Below, piece by piece: positions 52,075 to 59,764 of a DNA stretch of 64,000 bases; positions within the stretch are counted from its first letter, which is position 1, and each line of letters starts with the position of its first letter. A program made the translations under genes and the position numbers. The notes beneath the pieces were generated by a model that made no database searches, was not told the origin of the DNA, and saw nothing but the letters and a program-made list of their open reading frames with translations. Source of the stretch: Galactobacter caseinivorans (GTDB lineage: Bacteria > Actinomycetota > Actinomycetes > Actinomycetales > Micrococcaceae); contig NZ_QQXL01000001.1 of the NCBI RefSeq assembly GCF_003640665.1, positions 124,001 to 188,000 on the forward strand, read 5' to 3'.

Positions 52075-52253
52075 GCTTCCACAACCTTGGCGGGCTTCCA
52101 CCCGACGAAGGTGACCTCCTTGGGCGTCCAAGCATGGGTCTCACCTTCCGAGTCAGTCCCTTACCAGAGCACGCCTTCCGGCTTGTCGGCTTGGTTGACG
52201 ACCTGGGTCATCCCGGGGCGGAGGTGGTCCGCCTCATGAGCTTGCTTGTCCAC
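52071..52253 (-). pseudogene. Small phage-like gene with an in-frame stop
   Basis: GTG 52253, seven bases after AAGGAG, opens VDKQAHEADHLRPGMTQVVNQ and reads to EGVLW, then TAA at 52161-52163. The same frame continues GTDSEGETHAWTPKEVTFVG and KPAKVVEA to TGA 52071, which overlaps the next start. One base change from TAC or TAT would restore the protein. Confidence 0.55.
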
Positions 52254-52269
52254 GGTCAGGCTCCTTCGA

Positions 52270-52380
52270 TTAGGCCCACGCACAACACGAGGGCACAAAA
52301 AGGCCGCCCACCAGGACGGCCATAGTCTTCGGGAACCGGGAGAAGAGATCCTCCACCCAGTTGAGACGCTCAGGTTTCAT
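52270..52380 (-). CDS. Very small membrane protein, possibly truncated by frameshift
   Basis: 36 residues: MKPERLNWVEDLFSRFPKTM then a hydrophobic end. A frame one base away continues the hydrophobic helix (ALVLCVGLIEGA) to a stop beside the ribosome site of the next gene, so the original protein was probably longer. The start overlaps the end of the upstream phage-like gene. The 3' part coincides with a minus-strand terminator (52297-52321). Confidence 0.45.
   Translation of the reverse strand: MKPERLNWVEDLFSRFPKTMAVLVGGLFVPSCCAWA
52297..52321 (-). terminator. Minus-strand terminator-like hairpin
   Basis: GGCCG(a)TCC and GGCGGCC arms followed by TTTTTG on the minus strand. It shares AAAAAGGCCGCCC with the hairpin at 50320. 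Confidence 0.5.
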
Positions 52381-52995
52381 TAGCGCGCTCCGCCCAAGGG
52401 CTTGCTGCGGCAGCGCGGGACGGGCAAGTTTCGGTCTCCGCTTCCAGGGCGGTGATCTGCGCCTGCAGCTTGTCAATCCGGACTTGTCGGCGGGCTCGGG
52501 CGCGGCTGGCCGTGACTTCCGCAATCGGCTTGAAGTCCCCAACCTCTGCGACCAGGATCTCGGCGTCACCACCCCAACGCCGCACGATGGCCTGCTTGTC
52601 ACGAGCGGAAGAGCGTGACTTGTACGTTTTGGTCTGGGATGGCCAAAAGAAGTCGGGGCGCTCAAGGGCCCAGCGGTCGCCCTGCGCGGCCGCGATGGCT
52701 ACCCATTCGTCCCAGCCCTCTGGCTTCTATCCGGCCTTGAGGTGATGCAACTGGTGGTTGCCTTCGATCTCGATGTGGTCGATGGCCTCAGTCGGGGCGC
52801 ACAAGGGTGTTCCCGTGGCGTTTGCCGGTCTCCGTGTCGATGAACCAGTTGATGTAGAAGAACTGATTGCGGAGTACGACGGATGGCGGTGGTGTGGGCC
52901 GTCTTTGGGATTCCCGTTCTTGTCCGTGCGCGCGCCGCGCTGGTCCAGGAGCAGGCCCTTGGAGTAGTCCCTGTGCGCATACCCTGCCCTCGCGT
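52370..52995 (-). pseudogene. Broken phage-like structural/conserved protein gene
   Basis: Consecutive fragments in different frames: AGYAHRDYSKGLLLDQRGAR then TDKNGNPKDGP; FFYINWFIDTETGKRHGNT; TEAIDHIEIEGNHQLHHLKAG; after a TAG, KPEGWDEWVAIAAAQGDRWA and on through a coiled-coil-like ARARRQVRIDKLQAQITALE to a stop at 52370. At least two frameshifts and one nonsense codon. The pieces have the character of an actinophage protein, but I cannot name it. The 5' end abuts a type B repeat array. Confidence 0.65.
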
Positions 52996-53081
52996 GGATC
53001 CCTCTCGTTCGCGTGGATCCCCCGAGATTTCATGGATCCCCCGTCGAGTGGGTGGGGGATCCACGAAAACCCGGGGGATCG
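52996..53081. repeat. 19-bp-phased inverted repeat array, type B copy 2
   Basis: Forward 9-mers GGATCCCTC (52996), GGATCCCCC (53015, 53034), centre GTCGAGTGGGT, inverse GGGGGATCC (53054) and GGGGGATCG (53073). All steps are 19 bp. 53015-53081 matches 47332-47398 in the same orientation at 64 of 67 positions. Confidence 0.95.
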
Positions 53082-53237
53082 GTGGGATGAACCTGAGCGG
53101 CGCGGATCGGCGAACAACGTTTCGCCGGGCGTTCGCAGCGCATCCGGACAACGAACGTCCTAGCACCCACAACCCGGTGGGCATCCGCTAGACCGGTCGC
53201 GAGGGTCCATCCCAGTTGAACCCAGCCCGGCAGCTGC

Positions 53238-54185
53238 CTACCCGCGCGCGGTGAGCGTGGACCCGGCGCTGGCCGACACCACGAGTGCCACGGCCATCAA
53301 CCCTAGGACCGACGGCGCCTGGGACAGCAGCAGGAATCCGGCGAGTGTGGCCACGGCCGGCTCCAGGGACAGCAGGATCCCGAAGACGGGCTTGGGTAGG
53401 CGCTTCATGGCAGCGAATTCGAGCGAGTAGGGGATCAAGGAGGCCAGCAGCGAGGCCGGGATGGCGATGAGCAGCAGCGTGGGATCTCCCACGAGAGCGG
53501 GCAGCGCGGTCGGAAGCCCAATCGGCATCATGAGCACCGCGGCCACCACCAGGCCACCGGCCAGGCCCTGTGCCCCTGGCAGGCTCTGGCCAATCCGCTG
53601 GCCAACCAAGATGTAGGCGGCCCAGGCGGCGGCAGCGATCAGGATGAAGCCGACGCCCACTGGGTCAAGGGGTGTGCCTGTGAGGCTCTCCACGAAGAAG
53701 AGCGCCATGCCCGCCAGGGCGAGCAGGATCCAGATTCCCTCGCGCCAGCGCCGGGCGAGGACCGCGGTCAGGATGAGCGGCCCCATGAACTCGATCGCGA
53801 CGGCGGTGCCTAGGGGCACGCGCTCAATGCCCGCGTAGAAGAAGCCGTTCATGAGCGCCAGGCTCACGCCAAAGAGCACCACGCCGATCCACTGCCGTTT
53901 GGTCCACCTCCAGGCCTTGGGTCGAACCAGGACCAGGAGTACCAGCGCGGCGATGCCGATGCGAAGGCTGTTCATGCCCCAGGCGCCCACATGCGGGAAG
54001 AGCATGAACGCCAGCGCCGCCCCAAATTGCAGGGACACGGAGGAGCACAGGACCAACAGCGCGGCACCGACGGTGGACTTGCGGTGGCTCGCGGCACTGT
54101 CCGTACCGAGCGGTGCCAGCGGTTCAAGGGGTTCCAGCGAGGTCTGCGGCGTCTGCGAGGGGGTCACGGGCTGGGGAGTGGGCAT
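53238..54185 (-). CDS. EamA-family exporter, RhtA-like
   Basis: 315 residues: a Pro/Thr-rich N-terminus of about 38 residues and ten transmembrane segments in two EamA repeats. SVSLQFGAALAFMLFPHVGAWG and ALMNGFFYAGIERVPLGTAVAIEFMGPL are typical of the RhtA (threonine/homoserine exporter) branch. It is divergent from a LysR gene with a perfect palindrome between them, so its expression is probably LysR-controlled. Substrate: an amino acid by family inference. Confidence 0.88.
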   Translation of the reverse strand: MPTPQPVTPSQTPQTSLEPLEPLAPLGTDSAASHRKSTVGAALLVLCSSVSLQFGAALAFMLFPHVGAWGMNSLRIGIAALVLLVLVRPKAWRWTKRQWIGVVLFGVSLALMNGFFYAGIERVPLGTAVAIEFMGPLILTAVLARRWREGIWILLALAGMALFFVESLTGTPLDPVGVGFILIAAAAWAAYILVGQRIGQSLPGAQGLAGGLVVAAVLMMPIGLPTALPALVGDPTLLLIAIPASLLASLIPYSLEFAAMKRLPKPVFGILLSLEPAVATLAGFLLLSQAPSVLGLMAVALVVSASAGSTLTARG

Positions 54186-54227
54186 GTACCCAGCATTCAG
54201 TACCTCAGAAGGTGTAGTCCAGTTATG

Positions 54228-54243
54228 GTTTGTTGCAACAAAC
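54228..54243. promoter_or_regulatory. LysR operator candidate
   Basis: GTTTGTTGCAACAAAC is a perfect 16-bp palindrome with the T-N11-A core of LysR boxes. It lies between the divergent exporter and LysR genes, 25 bp from the LysR start. Confidence 0.65.
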
Positions 54244-54267
54244 TATTAGCTGCCCTTAAGGATGAGA

Positions 54268-55206
54268 ATGTTGCAACTCAGCCGGCTCCGCGTCCTGGCA
54301 GAGGTCCATCGTTGCGGCTCCCTCACGGCCGCCGCCACGGGCCTTCGCTACACGCCCTCTGCCATCTCGCAGCAGATCTCCCGGTTGGAGAGGGAGACCG
54401 GCACGGTGCTGCTGGAGAAGGTGGGACGGGGCGTGCGCCTGACCCCCGCGGCGGTGCGCCTGGTGGGCCACGCGGAGGAGGTCATGACGCGCCTGGAGCT
54501 TGCGGAGGCGGAGCTGGCGGCCGGGGACGTGACGGCCAGGGGTCGCCTGCGCGTGGCCTCCTTCCAGACCGTGCTCCTTGAGCTGGTGCCCCGCGCGCTC
54601 ACGTGGCTCGCCGAGCGTCACCCCGAGCTGGACGTGGAGCTGATCCACCGGGAGGCGGGCAGCTCCACGGACGCCCTGCTCAATCACGAGTTTGATGTGG
54701 TGCTCGGCGAGGAGTTTCCCGGCAGCCCGTCGCCCGTCCAGACGGGCCTGCACCGCGTGGAGGTCTGCACCGACCCCCTGCGGCTGGCCCTCCCGGAGCA
54801 TCCGACGGCGGGCGGCCTGCCCTCCACGGTGGGGAGCCTGGCGGAGCTGGCGACGGCGCGCTTCTCCGTTGACCCGGCCGGCATGCCGATGGGGGACTGG
54901 GTGCGTTCGGTGTGCCGGGGCGCGGGCTTTGAGCCGCTGCTGCGTTGCGAGACCGTGGACCCGCTGCTGCAGGTGCAGCTGGTGCGCACCGGGCACGCGG
55001 CGGCGTTCCTTCCCGGGCTCATCGCGCCGGGCCAGCTGCGCGGAGTCAACCTCTTTGACCTCGCGGAGCTGCCCCGGCGCTCGCTGTATACCTTGGTGCG
55101 CGACGGCGCTGTGAACCGGCCGGGCATCGTTGCGGTACGTTCCGCGCTGGAAGCGGCGGTGCAACGATTGAGCCCGCCCGCCGTCGTCGGGCAGTTGGCG
55201 CCGTAG
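54268..55206 (+). CDS. LysR-family transcriptional regulator
   Basis: 312 residues. N-terminal winged HTH (LQLSRLRVLAEVHRCGSLTAAATGLRYTPSAISQQISRLE) and a C-terminal two-lobed effector domain. The pattern fits the ArgP/unclassified LysR branch next to amino-acid exporters. ATG 54268 has AAGGA five bases before it and is preferred to ATG 54262. It probably binds the palindrome upstream and switches the divergent exporter on when its amino acid is abundant. Confidence 0.9.
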   Translation: MLQLSRLRVLAEVHRCGSLTAAATGLRYTPSAISQQISRLERETGTVLLEKVGRGVRLTPAAVRLVGHAEEVMTRLELAEAELAAGDVTARGRLRVASFQTVLLELVPRALTWLAERHPELDVELIHREAGSSTDALLNHEFDVVLGEEFPGSPSPVQTGLHRVEVCTDPLRLALPEHPTAGGLPSTVGSLAELATARFSVDPAGMPMGDWVRSVCRGAGFEPLLRCETVDPLLQVQLVRTGHAAAFLPGLIAPGQLRGVNLFDLAELPRRSLYTLVRDGAVNRPGIVAVRSALEAAVQRLSPPAVVGQLAP

Positions 55207-55214
55207 AAGGCCCC

Positions 55215-58200
55215 CTACCGCACCGCGGGGCCCAGCCGCGAGCCGTCCTCGCGCTGCAGCGCCACGATGCTGGCGAAGGACGGGCTGCCCTTCAGCGCCG
55301 GCCCCTGATCTCGCAACTCCGTGCCGACTGTGCCCTCGCCGGGCACCACGCGTAGCGCCTCGCCGTTGACGAAGAACTCCACGGGGTCGGTGCCCGTCTC
55401 TGCGAAGGCCTCAAAGCGATCCCGCGTCACGGTGAATCGCACGCGAGTGCCGCGCCAGGTCAGGCGGAACGTCAGGCTGGGCCAGTCGGCAGGCAGGCGG
55501 GGGCTGAAGCGCCACACGCCGTCGTCGTCTCGCAGCCCACCAAAGCCGTTGACCAGCGCCGCCCACACACCGCCGGTGCTGGCCACGTGCACGCCGTCTG
55601 AGGTGTTGTGGTGCAGGTTCATCAGGTCCACGTCCAGGGCATGCAGGAAGTAGTGCATGGCCAGCTGCGCGTAGCCCACCTCCGCGGCCACGATGGATTG
55701 CACCGTGGCGGAGAGGGTGGAGTCGCCGGTGGTTAACGGGTCGTAGTAGTCAAAGTCCGCTCGCTTTTGCTCCGCCGTGAAGCGGGAGGAGCGCAGCCAC
55801 AGGGCCAGCACGGTGTCCGCCTGCTTCAGGACCTGGAAGCGGTACAGCACCAGCGGGTGGTAGTGCAGCAACAGAGGGTGCTTGTTGGGCGGGGTGCCCG
55901 GGACGTCCCAGACCTCCTTGTCAAGGAAGGAGGCGTCCTGCTGATGCACGCCAAGCGCCTCGTCAAAGCCCACAAACATCCCGGCGGCTGCGGCCAGCCA
56001 GGCCTCGGGCTCATCCGGCTGCAGCGCCAGCTCGGTGACCAGCGTGCGGTACGCCTCCGGGTCCGTGCTCGCCAGGCGCTGAACCGTCCGCGCGGCCTCC
56101 TCCAGGTTGAAGGCGGCCATCACGTTGGTATACGCATTGTCGTTGACCAGCGCCGTGTATTCGTCCGGCCCGGTGACCCCGTGCAGGTGGAAGTGCAGGC
56201 CGTCAGAGGCCTTGCGCCAAAAGCCGAGGGAGAGCCACATGCGGGCCGTCTCCACAAACACCTCTGCGCCGCCGCTGCTGAGCAGGTCAAGGTCAGCGGT
56301 GGCCTGCAGGTAGTGGGACAGCGCGGAGGAGATGTCAGCGTTGATGTGGTACTGCGCGCTGCCGGCGGGGAAGTAGGCGCTGGCCTCCTCCCCGTTGATG
56401 GTGCGCCAGGGGAACAGCGCGCCCTCCTCGTTGAGCATCCGGGCGCGTTCGCGCGCCTTGGGCAGCATGTTGATGCGGGCGCGCAGGGCGTTGCGCGCCC
56501 ACTGCGGGGAGGTGTAGCTCAGGAAGGGGACCACAAAGATCTCGGTGTCCCAGAAGTAGTGGCCGGAGTAGCCGTTACCGGACACACCCTTGGCTGAGAT
56601 GCCCTGGCCGTCCGCGCGGGCCGCCGCCTGGGCCAGCTGCCACAGGTTCCAGCGCACGGAGCGCTGGGTGGCGGGCAGGCTACCGCCCACCTCCACGTCG
56701 GAGCGCTCCCAGAAGGCGCGCGCCCACTTGGCCTGCTGGTCAAAGACGGAGGCGGCGCCGCCGCGCATGGCGGTCGCCACGGAGCGCCCGGCGCGCGAGC
56801 GCATCTCCAGGGCCGGCTGGCGGCGCGAGGAATGGTAGGTCACGTACTTCACCAGGCGGACGGCCTCGCCGGCGTGCAGGTCAATGTCCACCCACTCATC
56901 CAGGCGGTCCGGGCTGCGGCGCGTGCCGGTACGCGCCCGGCCGGCGCCGCCGTCGGGGTAGCGCACCTCGTGGCCCACGCCGGTCGCCACGGTCATGCCG
57001 GAGTTGCGCACGGAGAAGGAGAGCACGTCCACGCCGTCGTCGTTCCAGTTCCCGGCCGGGACCAGCGGGTGCTCATCCACCGCCTCAGATTTGCGCGGGT
57101 CACCAATCCCTTCAGGGCCCGACGCCGCGTAGTCGGCTTGAGCGGGCGAGGGCACCTTATCCGCCGCTCCCGGATCAATCAGGGTGGAGCGCAGGTGGAT
57201 GTGTGCGTCCGCATCCAGCGGGCGCACGGAGTACTCAAAGAGCGCCAGGTGGCGCTGTTCAAAGGAGACCAGCTGGCGCACGCGCACCTCCACACGGTCC
57301 CCGCGGGCGGTGCGCCACTGGGTCCTGGAGGTCAGGGTGCCGTCGCGGAAGTCCAGGCGCGTCTCGGCCAGGTCCACCTCGGTGCGCCCCAATTCAAGGG
57401 CCTCATCATCCACATACACCAGGAAGCCGCGGGCGTCCGGGGCCGGGATCATGGTCTGCCCGCTCTCCGCCTGCCCGTAGGAGTTCTCCGGGTAGGCGAT
57501 CCGCCAGGTCTCGTGCAGGCCGTTGATGAAGGTGCCGTTGCGGTGTTGGCCGCCATCCGGGCCCTGCCAGCGCAGCCCAAGGAAGCCGTTGCCGGTGGAG
57601 TAGACGGTCTCATCCTCCAGGCTGGGGGCATCTTCGGCTCGGGGGTCGCTCAGGGACCAGGTGTCCGCCACGGCATCGTCGCCGGCCTTGACCAGCTCCG
57701 CCAGGTCATCCACCACCGTGTCCGCGCCGGCCTCCAGGAGCGCCGAGTGCGGCTGATCGCGGGCCACACCAATCACCAGGCCAAAGTCGCCCGCGGCCCC
57801 GGCCGCCACACCAGAGATGGCGTCCTCCACCACGATGCATTCGGACGGGCGCCAGCCCAGCTCCTCCGCTCCGGCCAGGTACGTATCCGGGGAAGGCTTG
57901 CCAGGCAGCCGGCGGGCGGCCGCCACCTGGCCGTCAATCACGACGGGGAAGCGGTGGGCCAGCCCCGCGGCGCGCAGCACCTCGCGCGCGTTCCGGGAGG
58001 AGGACACCACGGCGACCTCGAGACCCGCCTCAACCACGTGGTCCACGTACGCCACAGAGCCCGGGTAGGGCTGCACGCCGTCGCGCTCCAGGATCTCGGT
58101 GAACGCCTGATTCTTGCGGTTGCCGAGGGCGCACACCGTGCCAAAGTCCGGTGCGTCGCTCGGGTCGCCGTCAGGCAGCGACAGCCCGCGATCCTGCAAA

Positions 58201-58439
58201 ACTGCCCGCACGCCGTCGTACCGTGGCTTGCCGTCCACCAGGGTCAGGTAGTCCTGATCACTCAGCGCGTCGCTGCGAGAAAGGTGGTCAAAGAACTCGC
58301 CAAAGGCCTGCTTCCAGGCGTGGCGGTGCACATCCGCGGTGGGCGTCAGGACCCCGTCCAAGTCAAAGAGCACGGCACGAGCGTCCCGAAGGCGCTGGGG
58401 CACAGGGCGCGGGGTGTGCGGGGCGGTACTGGCAGACAC
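55215..58439 (-). CDS. Fused HAD beta-phosphoglucomutase and GH65 glycoside phosphorylase
   Basis: 1074 residues. Residues 1-260 are a HAD domain (FDLDGVLT with nucleophile Asp 26 and Asp 28, VVSSSRNAREVL, KPSPDTY, CIVVEDAISGVAAG), of the beta-phosphoglucomutase type. The rest is a GH65 enzyme with the general acid Glu 760 in GVTGPDEYT, and the phosphate-site region further on (HKHPLLLHYHPLV is nearby). Together they would split trehalose, maltose or kojibiose with phosphate to glucose plus beta-glucose-1-phosphate, then make glucose-6-phosphate. GTG 58439 follows CGGAGGA. Confidence 0.9.
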   Translation of the reverse strand: MSASTAPHTPRPVPQRLRDARAVLFDLDGVLTPTADVHRHAWKQAFGEFFDHLSRSDALSDQDYLTLVDGKPRYDGVRAVLQDRGLSLPDGDPSDAPDFGTVCALGNRKNQAFTEILERDGVQPYPGSVAYVDHVVEAGLEVAVVSSSRNAREVLRAAGLAHRFPVVIDGQVAAARRLPGKPSPDTYLAGAEELGWRPSECIVVEDAISGVAAGAAGDFGLVIGVARDQPHSALLEAGADTVVDDLAELVKAGDDAVADTWSLSDPRAEDAPSLEDETVYSTGNGFLGLRWQGPDGGQHRNGTFINGLHETWRIAYPENSYGQAESGQTMIPAPDARGFLVYVDDEALELGRTEVDLAETRLDFRDGTLTSRTQWRTARGDRVEVRVRQLVSFEQRHLALFEYSVRPLDADAHIHLRSTLIDPGAADKVPSPAQADYAASGPEGIGDPRKSEAVDEHPLVPAGNWNDDGVDVLSFSVRNSGMTVATGVGHEVRYPDGGAGRARTGTRRSPDRLDEWVDIDLHAGEAVRLVKYVTYHSSRRQPALEMRSRAGRSVATAMRGGAASVFDQQAKWARAFWERSDVEVGGSLPATQRSVRWNLWQLAQAAARADGQGISAKGVSGNGYSGHYFWDTEIFVVPFLSYTSPQWARNALRARINMLPKARERARMLNEEGALFPWRTINGEEASAYFPAGSAQYHINADISSALSHYLQATADLDLLSSGGAEVFVETARMWLSLGFWRKASDGLHFHLHGVTGPDEYTALVNDNAYTNVMAAFNLEEAARTVQRLASTDPEAYRTLVTELALQPDEPEAWLAAAAGMFVGFDEALGVHQQDASFLDKEVWDVPGTPPNKHPLLLHYHPLVLYRFQVLKQADTVLALWLRSSRFTAEQKRADFDYYDPLTTGDSTLSATVQSIVAAEVGYAQLAMHYFLHALDVDLMNLHHNTSDGVHVASTGGVWAALVNGFGGLRDDDGVWRFSPRLPADWPSLTFRLTWRGTRVRFTVTRDRFEAFAETGTDPVEFFVNGEALRVVPGEGTVGTELRDQGPALKGSPSFASIVALQREDGSRLGPAVR

Positions 58440-58586
58440 AGAGTCCTCCGGAAGCTGGTGTGGGGAAAGCACCCTGTCCACGCTATGAACGGCGGTGCTC
58501 CTGGTCAAGCGAATCCGAATGTGACGCCGCGCGCCATGGGCGCCTGGACGCCCGCCGCGATGCCCACCCGCCCCCAGCGCCGCCCG

Positions 58587-58592
58587 TAGACT
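58587..58592 (+). promoter_or_regulatory. -10 box close to the DUF3188-like gene start
   Basis: TAGACT ends seven bases before ATG 58600; no ribosome site intervenes. Confidence 0.5.
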
Positions 58593-58599
58593 GGGGCCC

Positions 58600-58866
58600 A
58601 TGCTCAACTGGGACACGGCCTCCACGGCCACGAAGGTCAGCCTGCTCGGGGCCATTGGCCTCATGGTCGCGGGGCTCATCCTCGCGCTGGTGGGCGCCTC
58701 CACCCAGAACAAGCCGCTGATGTTCATCGCGCTGGGCCTCCTGGCCCTTGGCATCATCACCCACCTGGTGGGTTTTGGGATCCGCGCGGCGGAACAACGC
58801 AGGAACATCCGTGGCAACCACTCAGGAACGGGCGGGCAGCGCCCCGCGAGGAAGGGGCGCATGTGA
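58600..58866 (+). CDS. Small membrane protein, DUF3188-like
   Basis: 88 residues with two transmembrane helices (KVSLLGAIGLMVAGLILALVG, MFIALGLLALGIITHLVGFG) and a basic tail. This matches a small actinobacterial family often found before MaoC-type genes. The stop overlaps the next start (GTGA at 58863). First gene of a unit leading to murB. Function unknown. Confidence 0.75.
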   Translation: MLNWDTASTATKVSLLGAIGLMVAGLILALVGASTQNKPLMFIALGLLALGIITHLVGFGIRAAEQRRNIRGNHSGTGGQRPARKGRM

Positions 58867-59309
58867 GCGTCAACGCAGATTTGCAGGGCAGGGTCTACCC
58901 ACCGGCGCCGCCGTACAGCGTGGGACGCGAGGGCATCCGCGCCTTTGCCGCCGCCGTGAAGGCCACCCACCCCGTCCACTCGGACCTGGACGCGGCGCTC
59001 GCCGCGGGGCACGCGGATCTGGTGGCGCCGCCCACCTTCGCCGTCGTGATCGCCCAGAACGCAGAGGGCGCCTACATCCAGGATCCGGAGTCCGGGATCG
59101 ACTTTGCGCGGGTGGTGCACGCGGAGGAGCGCTTCACCCATCACCGCGCCATAGTGGCGGGGGACCAGATCACCGCCACGGTCAGCGTCGAGCGCGCCAG
59201 GGCCGTGGGCACGGGCGGCATGGTGGTGACCCGCACGGAATTGGTGGGCGCTGACGGGGAGCCGGTCACCACCGTGCTCTCCACCCTGATGGTGCGAGGA
59301 GAGGACTGA
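58863..59309 (+). CDS. MaoC-type dehydratase subunit (N-terminal hotdog, HadA-like)
   Basis: 148 residues of the MaoC_dehydrat_N class: YSVGREGIRAFAAAVKATHP, DLVAPPTFAVVIAQN, then FTHHRAIVAGDQITATVSVE. It lacks the catalytic Asp-His pair of the partner protein, as in mycobacterial HadA/HadC, so it should form a heterodimer with the next gene product. Likely (3R)-hydroxyacyl-ACP dehydratase or a related activity. GTG 58863 overlaps the preceding stop. Confidence 0.85.
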   Translation: MSVNADLQGRVYPPAPPYSVGREGIRAFAAAVKATHPVHSDLDAALAAGHADLVAPPTFAVVIAQNAEGAYIQDPESGIDFARVVHAEERFTHHRAIVAGDQITATVSVERARAVGTGGMVVTRTELVGADGEPVTTVLSTLMVRGED

Positions 59310-59311
59310 AC

Positions 59312-59764
59312 ATGAGCATCACCCTTGATTCCCTTGAGGTGGGCCAGGAGTTGGCTCGCACCACCGTGGCGCTGAACCGGGCGGACCTGGTCCGCTACGC
59401 CGGCGCCTCCGGCGACTTCAATCCCATTCACTGGAATGATCGCTTCGCGACGGAGGTGGGTCTGCCGGGTGTGATTGCCCACGGCATGCTCACCATGGGC
59501 GCGGCCGTGCAGCTGGTCACCGACTGGATTGGTGATCCCACGGCGATTCTTGACTACCAGACCCGCTTTGCCGCGATGGTTCCCGTTCCCGACCCGGCGG
59601 GGTCCGCGCCGGACCAGGCGGACGGCGCGCAGCTGAGCGTCGTCGCGAGCGTGGGCAAGCTGGATGCCGCCGCCGGCACGGTGCGCGTTGACCTGCTCGT
59701 GACGCTGGGGGAAGAGAAGGTCCTGACCAAGTCCCAGGCAGTGGTCAAGGTGGCACAGGCGTGA
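59312..59764 (+). CDS. MaoC-type dehydratase catalytic subunit (HadB-like)
   Basis: 150 residues with the hydratase-2 motif YAGASGDFNPIHWNDRFATEVGLPGVIAHGM containing the catalytic Asp and His. It starts two bases after the preceding stop and its own stop overlaps murB. It would dehydrate 3-hydroxyacyl thioesters with its HadA-like partner. The link with murB is a conserved actinobacterial gene order; the functional reason is unclear. Confidence 0.88.
   Translation: MSITLDSLEVGQELARTTVALNRADLVRYAGASGDFNPIHWNDRFATEVGLPGVIAHGMLTMGAAVQLVTDWIGDPTAILDYQTRFAAMVPVPDPAGSAPDQADGAQLSVVASVGKLDAAAGTVRVDLLVTLGEEKVLTKSQAVVKVAQA

Noticed and set aside
52290-52330. Programmed -1 frameshift in the small phage-like membrane protein
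   Set aside because: The T5 run gives no proper slippery heptamer in frame, and neighbouring genes carry plain decay, so a simple mutation is more likely.
47043-53230. Island integrated into the tRNA-Met gene by an integrase
   Set aside because: No integrase gene is present and I found no copy of the tRNA 3' end at the right side of the island.
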